Positions 1 through 5,945 are shown, counted from the first letter of the stretch. The stretch is 5,945 nt of DNA from Campylobacterota bacterium (GCA_022600655.1 JAHZJZ010000108.1:1-5945), one strand, 5' to 3'. Made by a program: numbers and translations. Notes: a model not told the origin generated them from the letters alone.

Positions 1-12
1 GGATATAATAGA

Positions 13-1068
13 GTGAAAATATTAACCATATTGGGAGCAAGACCACAGTTTATAAAAGCAGGAAGTGTTAGTAGGGAGATAATAAGATATGATGAGATAG
101 AAGAAGTGATTGTACATACAGGACAACACTACGATACAAATATGTCTGATATTTTCTTTGAAGAGATGAAAATCCCAAAACCAAACTATTTTTTAGGTAT
201 TGGTGGGAAGTCTCATGGAGCTATGACAGGTCAAATGATAGAAAAAATTGAAGAAGTAGCATTAAAAGAACAACCTGACTGGATTATGGTTTATGGAGAT
301 ACAAATTCAACATTAGCTGGTGCTATCATTGCAAGTAAACTGCATATTAAGTTAGCACATATTGAGGCAGGGCTGAGAAGTTTCAATATGAAAATGCCTG
401 AAGAGGTGAATCGAATTTTAACGGATAGAGTGAGTAATACTTTATTCTGTCCAACTGACACAGCTGTACAAAATTTAAAAAATGAAGGTTTTGATAACTT
501 TAACTGTAAGATAGTAAAGTCTGGTGATGTTATGCAAGATGGAGCTATTTTTTATAAAAAATTTGCTCATAAACCAAGTTGTATTATTCAAAGTGAATAT
601 ATTTTATGTACGGTTCATCGAGCTGAGAATACAGATGATGAAGTACGACTACGAGCTATTTTTGAAGCATTAGAAGAGGTGGGCAAAGAGAAGCAAGTTA
701 TTTTACCTCTTCATCCTAGAACAAAAAAGATTATAGAAAGTTTAGGACTAAAGATTCAAAACTTGACCATTATAGAACCTGTAGGGTATCTTGAAATGGT
801 ATGGTTGATTGATAACTGTTCATTAGTAATGACAGATAGTGGTGGATTACAAAAAGAGGCATTCTTTTTTGAAAAACCATGTATTACATTAAGAGATGAG
901 ACAGAGTGGATTGAGTTGGTTGATAATAGATTTAATGTTTTAGTTGGAGCCAATAAAGACAAGATAGTAACTTCATATAGAGAGCAACAATTTAATAATG
1001 ATTTTGCAGTTGATCTCTATGGTATGGGAGAAGCGAGTCGAAGAATTATTGAAGAATTAATAAAGTAG
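13..1068 (+). CDS. wecB: Non-hydrolysing UDP-N-acetylhexosamine 2-epimerase (WecB/WbpI type)
   Basis: The 351-residue product matches the usual length of cytoplasmic non-hydrolysing UDP-GlcNAc 2-epimerases, two-domain GT-B-like enzymes that invert C2 of a UDP-HexNAc (UDP-GlcNAc to UDP-ManNAc in the type member). Visible motifs are GARPQFIKAG (8-17, with R10 and K15), HTGQHYD (35-41), GDTNST (95-100, D96), HIEAGLRSF (116-124, E118), PEEVNR (129-134, E131), VHRAEN (201-206, H202), LHPRTKK (233-239) and TDSGGLQKEA (274-283). These match the E. coli WecB catalytic residues Asp95, Glu117, Glu131 and His213. Near 294-301 it reads RDETEWIE rather than the TTERPE of classical WecB, which resembles P. 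aeruginosa WbpI; the substrate could therefore be a 2,3-diacetamido uronic acid. The start is GTG, because the family begins right at MKILT; the frame is open to the window edge, so a longer form cannot be excluded. Family is secure, exact substrate is not. Confidence 0.93.
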   Translation: MKILTILGARPQFIKAGSVSREIIRYDEIEEVIVHTGQHYDTNMSDIFFEEMKIPKPNYFLGIGGKSHGAMTGQMIEKIEEVALKEQPDWIMVYGDTNSTLAGAIIASKLHIKLAHIEAGLRSFNMKMPEEVNRILTDRVSNTLFCPTDTAVQNLKNEGFDNFNCKIVKSGDVMQDGAIFYKKFAHKPSCIIQSEYILCTVHRAENTDDEVRLRAIFEALEEVGKEKQVILPLHPRTKKIIESLGLKIQNLTIIEPVGYLEMVWLIDNCSLVMTDSGGLQKEAFFFEKPCITLRDETEWIELVDNRFNVLVGANKDKIVTSYREQQFNNDFAVDLYGMGEASRRIIEELIK

Positions 1069-1073
1069 TAGAG

Positions 1074-1583
1074 ATGTATTTAGTTGAAGAGTTTTATCGC
1101 AAGGTTTTGAAGAAAGAAGCACCTTATTATACTAAATACTCTTTTTTAACAATTATTTGGAAACCTATAAGAAAATATATTAATGTGGTTATTATTCCTA
1201 ATACTCCATTTAGTAGTTTAAGGATTTATCTTTATCGAGTAATAGGGTTTAAAGTTGGGAAAAATGTTTTCATTGGTATGAAGTGCTATCTAGATGATTT
1301 AGCTATTGATAAAATTGTTATTGAAGACAATGCTATTATCTCATATGGATGTTATTTTGCTTGTCATGGTAAGGGGCAAGGGCATACACAGATTATAATT
1401 AAAGAGGGTGCATATATAGGTATGAGATGTAATTTAATTTCAGGTCATAGGGGCATTACGATTGGAGAAAATAGTATTGTTGGTGCAGGAAGTCTAGTAA
1501 ATAGGGATATCCCTTTTAATGCAAAAGCAGTAGGTGTTCCGATTAAAATTTTAGATGATAAGGAAAACATTGAATCAAATTAA
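1074..1583 (+). CDS. Left-handed beta-helix (hexapeptide) acyltransferase, WbbJ/O-acetyltransferase-like
   Basis: This 169-residue protein is a probable CoA-dependent sugar acetyltransferase. An N-terminal part with little predicted repeat structure (1-55) includes the NTPFSSLRIYLYRVIGFK stretch typical of O-acetyltransferases in polysaccharide clusters. Hexapeptide-repeat coils follow: VGKNVFIG (61-68), IVIEDNAIIS (81-90), IIIKEGAYIG (107-116), ITIGENSIVGAGSLV (128-142), and the usual end NRDIPFNAKAVGVPIKIL (143-160). H98 and H104 in ACHGKGQGH (96-104) are candidates for the catalytic histidine. It lacks the N-terminal Rossmann-like UDP-sugar-binding domain of PglD, so it is not a simple PglD replacement. 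It starts 5 bases after the epimerase stop with no strong Shine-Dalgarno sequence, only GAG just before ATG, so coupled translation is likely. The acceptor sugar is unknown; modification of a glycan residue or nucleotide sugar is inferred from context. Confidence 0.88.
   Translation: MYLVEEFYRKVLKKEAPYYTKYSFLTIIWKPIRKYINVVIIPNTPFSSLRIYLYRVIGFKVGKNVFIGMKCYLDDLAIDKIVIEDNAIISYGCYFACHGKGQGHTQIIIKEGAYIGMRCNLISGHRGITIGENSIVGAGSLVNRDIPFNAKAVGVPIKILDDKENIESN
1560..1566 (+). promoter_or_regulatory. Ribosome binding site favouring the TTG start of the GT4 gene
   Basis: AAGGAAA lies inside the end of the acyltransferase gene. Its AAGGA core ends 5 bases before TTG 1570-1572, while the in-frame ATG at 1555 lies upstream of it and has no comparable site. 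This decides for the TTG start. Because it sits inside the preceding gene, initiation is probably coupled to translation of that gene. Confidence 0.6.
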
Positions 1584-2787
1584 ACATATCACTATAATAA
1601 ATCAATATATTGGTTCTCCCTATCATGGAATGGAGTATCGTCACTATTTTTTAGCAAAGAACTTGATAGAACAAGGTTATAAAGTTACTTTGATTAGTGG
1701 TTCATATTCTCATCTTTTTACTTCTCTACCTAAAGTAGAACAAGGGTTTACAAAAGAGATGATAGATGGTATAGAGTATATATGGGTAAAAGTTCCATTC
1801 TATAAGACATCTAAATCAATAGGACGAATATGGAATATGTTCTATTTTTCATGGAAATTAAACTTTTTAAAGGATATTTCTCCATCACATATTTTAGTCT
1901 CTTCTCCTTCTCTTTTCCCTGTAAAAGTTGCTAAAAAACTTACGAGAAAGTTTAATACAAAATTTTTATTTGAAGTACGAGATATATGGCCATTAACTTT
2001 AGTTGAACTTTCAAATATAAGTGAAAATAATCTTTTGATACGTTTGATGAAACATTATGAAAAATTTGCTTATAAACATGCTGATAGTGTAATCTCTTTA
2101 CTCCCGACAGCACAAGAGTATTATATATCACAAGGGATGGATAAAAATAAGTTTATATATTTACCAAATGGTATTGAAATAAAAGATCAAGAGGTCATCT
2201 CTTTACCTGAGTCCGTAGTATCCAAAATTCCAAAAGATAAGTTTATTATTGCCTATAGTGGAACAGTTGGTATTGCCAATAATCTTGACTATTTAGTGGA
2301 TGTGGCAGACCTTCTAAAAGAAAGAGATGATATACATTTTATTATTTTAGGACAAGGTGGAGAGAAAAAACGATTACAAGAACGGACTATATCATTAGGG
2401 CTGAAAAATTTTACTTTTTTAAACCCTGTTAGCAAAGAGCAAGTTGGAACTTTTTTAAAGTATGTTGATGTCGCATTTATCTCTTTATTGCCTGAAAAGC
2501 TTTTTAAATTCGGTGTATCTCCTAATAAAGTTTTTGATTATATGTATGCTAAAAAACCTATTATTTGGGCTATTGAGGCAGGAAATAATTTAGTAAAAGA
2601 GGCAAAGTGTGGTTATAGTGTTCCTTTAAATAATATTAATACACTAAGAGATACAATCATTAAGTTAAGTCAATTATCATTGCCAACACTTAATGAATTA
2701 GGAAAAAATGGATATAATTTTGTGATAGAACATCATTCATATAAGATATTATCAGAAAAATTAATCACATCAATTGGGGAGAAATAA
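1570..2787 (+). CDS. Glycosyltransferase family 4 (WbuB-like), probable lipid-linked glycan assembly
   Basis: A GT-B retaining glycosyltransferase of about 405 residues, expected on the cytoplasmic side of the inner membrane, where it adds a sugar from a nucleotide donor to a polyprenyl-linked glycan. Numbered from the alternative ATG at 1555, the N-terminal Rossmann half has INQYIGSPYHGMEYRHY (15-31), typical of the WbuB group, and FEVRDIWP (139-146). The C-terminal donor-binding half begins near YSGTVGIANN (234-243) and contains FIILGQGGEK (262-271) and SPNKVFDYM (322-330). SPNKVFDYM is the E-X7-E region; aspartate replaces the common first glutamate. I prefer the TTG at 1570 because AAGGA at 1560-1564 sits 5 bases before it and the N-terminus then matches the family. 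The ATG at 1555 has no clear ribosome site and adds five residues. Either start overlaps the acyltransferase gene in another frame. WbuB itself is a FucNAc transferase, but sugar specificity cannot be read here. Confidence 0.9.
   Translation: MNQIKHITIINQYIGSPYHGMEYRHYFLAKNLIEQGYKVTLISGSYSHLFTSLPKVEQGFTKEMIDGIEYIWVKVPFYKTSKSIGRIWNMFYFSWKLNFLKDISPSHILVSSPSLFPVKVAKKLTRKFNTKFLFEVRDIWPLTLVELSNISENNLLIRLMKHYEKFAYKHADSVISLLPTAQEYYISQGMDKNKFIYLPNGIEIKDQEVISLPESVVSKIPKDKFIIAYSGTVGIANNLDYLVDVADLLKERDDIHFIILGQGGEKKRLQERTISLGLKNFTFLNPVSKEQVGTFLKYVDVAFISLLPEKLFKFGVSPNKVFDYMYAKKPIIWAIEAGNNLVKEAKCGYSVPLNNINTLRDTIIKLSQLSLPTLNELGKNGYNFVIEHHSYKILSEKLITSIGEK
2776..2781 (+). promoter_or_regulatory. Ribosome binding site of pglB
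   Basis: GGGGAG lies within the last codons of the GT4 gene, 5 bases before the pglB ATG at 2787. The GT4 stop TAA (2785-2787) and the ATG (2787-2789) share one base, so ribosomes could terminate and restart here. Confidence 0.65.
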
Positions 2788-4880
2788 TGTTTAAAACAAA
2801 TGAGTTAAATTGGAAAGAGATAGGCATATTAATTTTAATTGCATATGCCTTTAGTTTTGCTATACGTATGATATGGTTTTGGCAATTTAAAGATGCATCT
2901 GCATTTTATTGGAATGATCAGTTGATGATTAATACTAATGATGGATACTTTTTTGCATCAGCCGTAGAGTATCTTTTAAATGGAGCTCATGTAGATAATC
3001 CAAGGGTTCATATAGCAATTGAAAGTTATCCAGGTGTCGTATATACTACTTACTTTCTTGCTAAATTCACACCTATGTCACTTGAAACAACATTATTATT
3101 TATCTCCTCAATAATCTCTAGTCTCGTTGTTATTCCTATCCTTCTAACGGGGAAGCTTATTAAACTGCCATGGGTTGGTTTTTTTGCTGCACTTCTGGGT
3201 TCAATTGTTTGGAGTTATTACAACAGAACCATGACAGGTTATTATGATAGTGATATGTTTTCAGTACTTCTACAGTTTACCGTTTTATATCTTTTCCTTT
3301 TAACAATATACTCCAAGGAGGATAAAAATATTTTATGGTTAGCTTTTTTTATATTACTATATCCACTGTTTTATCCACAAGGATTGAGTCTTATATATGC
3401 GATATTTTTCTTATGGATTCTTTATCAACTGATTTTTCAAAGAGATGATAAGAATAGTTATCTATTTATTATTATAGCATCAGTGTCACTTTGGGCAGTA
3501 CCTGTCTGGAGTAAAATATCTATTATTGTTTTACTGTTTATATTTATTGAAAAGATAAAAGATAGATTAGATATAAAAAAGTTTTTCTATTTAACACTAT
3601 TCGCATTATTAGTGTTTTTTTTATTTGGTAATGTATTTACTCTTATTTTAGCAAAAATTATCATATATACAGAGAGAGGTGTTACAGATAGTGGTTTACA
3701 CTTTTATCAAGTAATTCAAACGGTAAGAGAAGCAGGTTCAATTTCTTGGGAGACAGTAGCTAATCGGATTATTGGAGGACCACTACTGTTAGTATTAAGT
3801 ATGATTGGTTATTTGATTTTAGTATTTAAACACAAACAGTTTCTAATAGCATTACCCCTTTTAGGTGTGGGTGTTTTTGCGCACTGGGCAGGGTTACGAT
3901 TTACAGTATATGCGGTTCCTGTTGCAGCATTTTCAGTAATATATCTATTTTATGTGATAACTTCAAGCTTTATTAAACAGAAACAAGTGGCATATTCTCT
4001 ATTTGTAGTGTTATCTCTTTTATCTCTCTATCCTAATATCATACATATTGTTGGGTATAAAGTACCAACTGTTTTAAATAAGACGGAAGTTCAAGACCTT
4101 GATAAGTTAAATATTATTTCAGACTCTAAAGATTATACTCTTGGTTGGTGGGACTATGGATATCCAATTTGGTTTTATTCTGACACATCGACACTGATTG
4201 ATGGAGCAAAACACCATAATGATAATTTTATAATTTCTAAAATTATGTTTTCAAGTTCCCCCCAACAAGTTGCTAACTTAAGTCGTTTAGCTATAGAAAG
4301 ATATGTTGATTCTAATTATTCTATAGTTGCAAATAATATTTTTAATACAAAAGAAAATCCAAAAAAATTACTTAATGCTTTAAAAGAACCTAGCTATGAA
4401 TTACCTAAAAAAACAAGGGATATCTATCTCTATATGCCATACAGAATGATGCGTATTTTCCCAACAGTTGGAGTTTTTGGAAACCTTGATTTGACAACAG
4501 GAAAAAAAGAGAGAAATATTATTTTCTATCCAACAAATGTAGCAAAACAGAATGGCCCTGAGCTAATTTTTGCAAATGGAATAATGTTTAATATGCAAAG
4601 AGGAACATTAAGTATTGGAAATCAAGAGGTAAAAGTACATCGTTTTGATGCAGTACAATATCAACCAATGGGTAAATCAAAAGGAAAAACAGAGTTAATG
4701 AATATTGATGGTACTTATTGTGTTGTTTATCTGAAAACCTATGATAGTTTTGTGGTGATGGATAGAGAAACATATAACTCAGCATATGTGCAGATGTTTA
4801 TGTTGGATAAACATGATGAAAATCTGTTTGAGTTAGTTGTCTCTTCACCATATAGTAAAATATATAAGGTTAAAAGGTAA
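2787..4880 (+). CDS. pglB: Oligosaccharyltransferase PglB (STT3 family, bacterial N-glycosylation)
   Basis: PglB transfers a preassembled glycan from undecaprenyl diphosphate to asparagine in D/E-X-N-X-S/T sequons on the periplasmic face of the inner membrane. The 697 residues compare with about 713 in C. jejuni. Roughly 13 hydrophobic segments fill residues 11-420, followed by a periplasmic domain to the end. Catalytic and binding residues are present: D52 in TNDGYFFA (50-57), D154 and D156 in YYDSDM (152-157), E315 in TVREA (312-316) of external loop 5, R371 in GLRFTVYAVPV (369-379), WWDYGY (454-459) that reads the +2 Ser/Thr, and M554-X2-I557 after KKTRDIYLYMP (541-551). R327 aligns with C. 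jejuni R328 (C. lari R331), which recognises the acidic -2 residue. The C-terminus keeps NSAYVQMFMLDK (664-675). It overlaps the GT4 gene by one base. The gene is complete and I see no disruption. Confidence 0.97.
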   Translation: MFKTNELNWKEIGILILIAYAFSFAIRMIWFWQFKDASAFYWNDQLMINTNDGYFFASAVEYLLNGAHVDNPRVHIAIESYPGVVYTTYFLAKFTPMSLETTLLFISSIISSLVVIPILLTGKLIKLPWVGFFAALLGSIVWSYYNRTMTGYYDSDMFSVLLQFTVLYLFLLTIYSKEDKNILWLAFFILLYPLFYPQGLSLIYAIFFLWILYQLIFQRDDKNSYLFIIIASVSLWAVPVWSKISIIVLLFIFIEKIKDRLDIKKFFYLTLFALLVFFLFGNVFTLILAKIIIYTERGVTDSGLHFYQVIQTVREAGSISWETVANRIIGGPLLLVLSMIGYLILVFKHKQFLIALPLLGVGVFAHWAGLRFTVYAVPVAAFSVIYLFYVITSSFIKQKQVAYSLFVVLSLLSLYPNIIHIVGYKVPTVLNKTEVQDLDKLNIISDSKDYTLGWWDYGYPIWFYSDTSTLIDGAKHHNDNFIISKIMFSSSPQQVANLSRLAIERYVDSNYSIVANNIFNTKENPKKLLNALKEPSYELPKKTRDIYLYMPYRMMRIFPTVGVFGNLDLTTGKKERNIIFYPTNVAKQNGPELIFANGIMFNMQRGTLSIGNQEVKVHRFDAVQYQPMGKSKGKTELMNIDGTYCVVYLKTYDSFVVMDRETYNSAYVQMFMLDKHDENLFELVVSSPYSKIYKVKR
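4874..4877 (+). promoter_or_regulatory. Ribosome binding site supporting the TTG start of the phosphoglycosyl transferase
   Basis: AAGG in the last sense codons of pglB lies 8 bases before TTG 4886-4888. No ATG or GTG gives the right N-terminus nearby, so this site supports the TTG start. Its position again suggests coupling to translation of the upstream gene. Confidence 0.55.
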
Positions 4881-4885
4881 ATATA

Positions 4886-5482
4886 TTGACATCTTGGGGG
4901 AGATTTATAAAAAGGGCTTTTGATATACTATTCGCACTAGTAGGTATAAGTTTGACATTTTGGATTATGCTACTTGCTTTTATTGTAGCTTCGTTTGAGA
5001 CAAAAAGTTTTGGTCTTTTTATGCAAAATAGAGTTGGGAAACATGGAAAAATTTTCCGTGTTTTTAAAATCAAAACAATGAAAGTAGTAGCTGGAGTAGA
5101 GACAACTGTAACAACTTCTAATGATATGCGTATTACTAAAAGTGGAAAGTTTTTTAGAGATACAAAAATAGATGAACTTCCACAATTGTTTAATGTATTG
5201 TTCGGAAGTATGAGTTTTGTAGGTCCAAGACCTGATGTAGAAGGTTATGCTGATAAACTTCAAGGAGATGATAGAGTTATATTAAGTATCCAACCAGGAA
5301 TAACAGGACCAGCATCCTTAAAGTATAAGAATGAAGAAGCGATATTATCAGAACAGTCTAATCCTAAAATCTATAATGATACTGTTATCTGGCCAGATAA
5401 GGTGATTATAAATAAATCGTATATTAAGCACTGGTCACTTAAAAGTGATATACAATATATTATCAAAACTGTTATAGGATAA
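4886..5482 (+). CDS. Undecaprenyl-phosphate sugar phosphotransferase, monotopic PGT (PglC-like)
   Basis: This 198-residue protein is a small monotopic phosphoglycosyl transferase (bacterial sugar transferase family). It moves a sugar-1-phosphate from a UDP-sugar to undecaprenyl phosphate, the first membrane step of glycan assembly. One hydrophobic N-terminal segment (about 14-36) follows the basic KRAFD (9-13). Family motifs are FMQNRVGKHGKIF (45-57), KIKTM (61-65), DMRITKSGKFFR (80-91), the catalytic Asp-Glu pair D96-E97 in KIDELPQLFNVL (94-105), SFVGPRPD (110-117) and QPGITGPASLKY (136-147). Canonical PglC reads GWAQVNGRN where this protein has GPASLKYKNEE; the ending with IWPDK (168-172) also places it in another branch of the family. 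The helix-breaking Ser-Pro pair of C. jejuni PglC is absent. The TTG start is chosen for its ribosome site and correct N-terminal length; it lies 5 bases after pglB. The position between pglB and pglE suggests a bacillosamine-type substrate, which is inference. Confidence 0.92.
   Translation: MTSWGRFIKRAFDILFALVGISLTFWIMLLAFIVASFETKSFGLFMQNRVGKHGKIFRVFKIKTMKVVAGVETTVTTSNDMRITKSGKFFRDTKIDELPQLFNVLFGSMSFVGPRPDVEGYADKLQGDDRVILSIQPGITGPASLKYKNEEAILSEQSNPKIYNDTVIWPDKVIINKSYIKHWSLKSDIQYIIKTVIG
5476..5479 (+). promoter_or_regulatory. Ribosome binding site of pglE
   Basis: AGGA in the last codons of the preceding gene stands 6 bases before ATG 5486-5488. The in-frame GTG at 5483 would leave only 3 bases, so the ATG is the better start; it also matches the N-terminus of known PglE proteins. 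Confidence 0.6.
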
Positions 5483-5485
5483 GTG

Positions 5486-5945
5486 ATGCAACGACTTTTT
5501 TTATCACCACCACATATGAGTGGCAAAGAGCAAGAGTATATTGCTAAGGTATTTGAGAGCAACTATATTGCTCCATTGGGTGAATATGTTAATAAGTTTG
5601 AAGAGAGTATAAAAGAGTATACAGGTGCTTCTTATGCTTTAGCTCTCTCATCTGCCACGGCTGGGTTACATTTAGCACTGCGTGTGTTAGGTATTGGCAG
5701 AGATGATTTGGTTTTAGCTTCTTCTTTTACTTTTATAGGTTCAGTGTCTGCTATTTTATATCAAGGTGCAAAGCCAGTTTTTATTGATAGTGATGAGAGT
5801 TGGAACCTGAGTCCAGAACTGTTGAAAAAAGCGATAAAAGAGTTACCAAAGAAGCCGAAGGCTTTAATCTTGACACATCTATATGGAGAAGTGGCAAAAC
5901 TAGATGAAATTGTGGCTATCTGTAAAGAGAATGGGATTTACTTAA
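5486..5945 (+). CDS. pglE: UDP-4-keto-sugar aminotransferase PglE (DegT/DnrJ/EryC1 family), 3' truncated by the window
   Basis: Only the first 153 codons are in the window; the frame is open at the edge. PglE is a PLP-dependent, cytoplasmic aminotransferase that converts the UDP-4-keto-6-deoxy sugar made by PglF into the UDP-4-amino sugar on the way to UDP-diNAc-bacillosamine, using glutamate as amino donor. The visible N-terminal half has FLSPPHMSGKE (5-15), SNYIAPLGEYVNKFE (25-39), the PLP-phosphate-binding region ALALSSATAGLHLAL (51-65), ASSFTFIGSV (78-87) with a PLP-stacking aromatic, KPVFID (96-101) and ALILTHLYGEVAKLDEI (126-142). These match C. jejuni PglE almost word for word as I recall it. 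The catalytic lysine (near residue 184 in PglE) lies beyond the window. It starts 3 bases after the preceding stop. In C. jejuni pglD lies between pglC and pglE; here it is missing from that position. Confidence 0.92.
   Translation, partial: MQRLFLSPPHMSGKEQEYIAKVFESNYIAPLGEYVNKFEESIKEYTGASYALALSSATAGLHLALRVLGIGRDDLVLASSFTFIGSVSAILYQGAKPVFIDSDESWNLSPELLKKAIKELPKKPKALILTHLYGEVAKLDEIVAICKENGIYL

Noticed and set aside
4..9. Perfect TATAAT hexamer just upstream of the GTG start
   Set aside because: As a -10 box it would place the transcript start at or past the start codon, no -35 region is visible, and such hexamers are common by chance in DNA this rich in A and T.
547..562. 16-base perfect palindrome made only of A and T
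   Set aside because: It lies inside the epimerase coding sequence, encodes ordinary Ile-Phe-Tyr-Lys-Lys residues, has no loop or G/C stem, and is expected by chance in such AT-rich DNA.
756..962. Short open frame on the - strand within the epimerase gene
   Set aside because: Antisense to conserved epimerase motifs, with no family resemblance or ribosome site; the same applies to the - strand frames at 4588-4785, 4870-5073 and 5371-5562.
1074..1583. Assigning the acyltransferase as PglD
   Set aside because: It lacks the N-terminal UDP-sugar-binding domain and its motifs fit the general O-acetyltransferase group better.
3615..3622. Run of eight T in pglB, a possible slippage tract
   Set aside because: It encodes Phe and Leu in a membrane segment. 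Runs of seven to eight A or T occur at several places in this AT-rich window, and phase-variable tracts in relatives are usually longer G or C runs.
4896..4900. Five-G run near the start of the PglC-like gene
   Set aside because: Too short for phase variation by slippage, and the reading frame is intact.
4970..5263. Open frame on the - strand within the PglC-like gene
   Set aside because: It lies antisense to a clearly conserved enzyme, its translation has no recognisable domain, and long antisense frames arise easily here.
5496..5502. Seven-T run near the start of pglE
   Set aside because: It encodes conserved Leu-Phe-Leu residues also present at the N-terminus of C. jejuni PglE, so coding constraint explains it.

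Overview
This window is a compact block of surface-glycan and protein-glycosylation genes, all on the + strand. It holds five complete genes and the 5' part of a sixth. The DNA is AT-rich and the genes are packed end to end: gaps are 3 to 5 bases and two junctions overlap. The core is a bacterial N-linked glycosylation (pgl) set resembling the one in Campylobacter. The single-subunit oligosaccharyltransferase PglB aligns along its whole length with my recollection of Campylobacter PglB, and the partial last gene starts almost identically to Campylobacter PglE. This points to Campylobacterota (epsilonproteobacteria). Because the gene order and helper enzymes differ from Campylobacter jejuni, a free-living relative such as a Sulfurimonas, Sulfurovum or Arcobacter type is more likely. 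The genus is inference.

Layout. Bases 1-12 are probably the end of an upstream gene or spacer. 13-1068: non-hydrolysing UDP-N-acetylhexosamine 2-epimerase (WecB/WbpI type, GTG start). 1074-1583: small left-handed beta-helix acyltransferase. 1570-2787 (or from 1555): GT4 glycosyltransferase, WbuB-like. 2787-4880: oligosaccharyltransferase PglB. 4886-5482: monotopic phosphoglycosyl transferase (PglC-like, TTG start). 5486 to the window end: UDP-4-keto-sugar aminotransferase PglE, cut by the window edge before its catalytic lysine. No intergenic stretch is longer than a few bases. I see no RNA gene, mobile element, CRISPR array, internal promoter or terminator.

How the genes fit together (inference from families). 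PglE helps make a UDP-4-amino sugar of the bacillosamine pathway. The phosphoglycosyl transferase would load the first sugar-phosphate onto undecaprenyl phosphate. The epimerase would supply a 2-epimerised UDP-HexNAc for a later position, the GT4 enzyme would add a sugar on the cytoplasmic face, and the acyltransferase would decorate a sugar. PglB would move the finished glycan from the lipid to asparagine in periplasmic proteins. The flippase (PglK), the dehydratase (PglF), the PglD acetyltransferase and any further glycosyltransferases are not in the window.

The most testable points are these: PglB keeps every catalytic residue and the arginine linked to the acidic -2 sequon rule; it carries one complete bacterial sequon of its own in the periplasmic domain; the phosphoglycosyl transferase belongs to a branch distinct from canonical PglC and lacks the helix-breaking proline; and the epimerase and acyltransferase suggest a glycan unlike the C. 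jejuni heptasaccharide.
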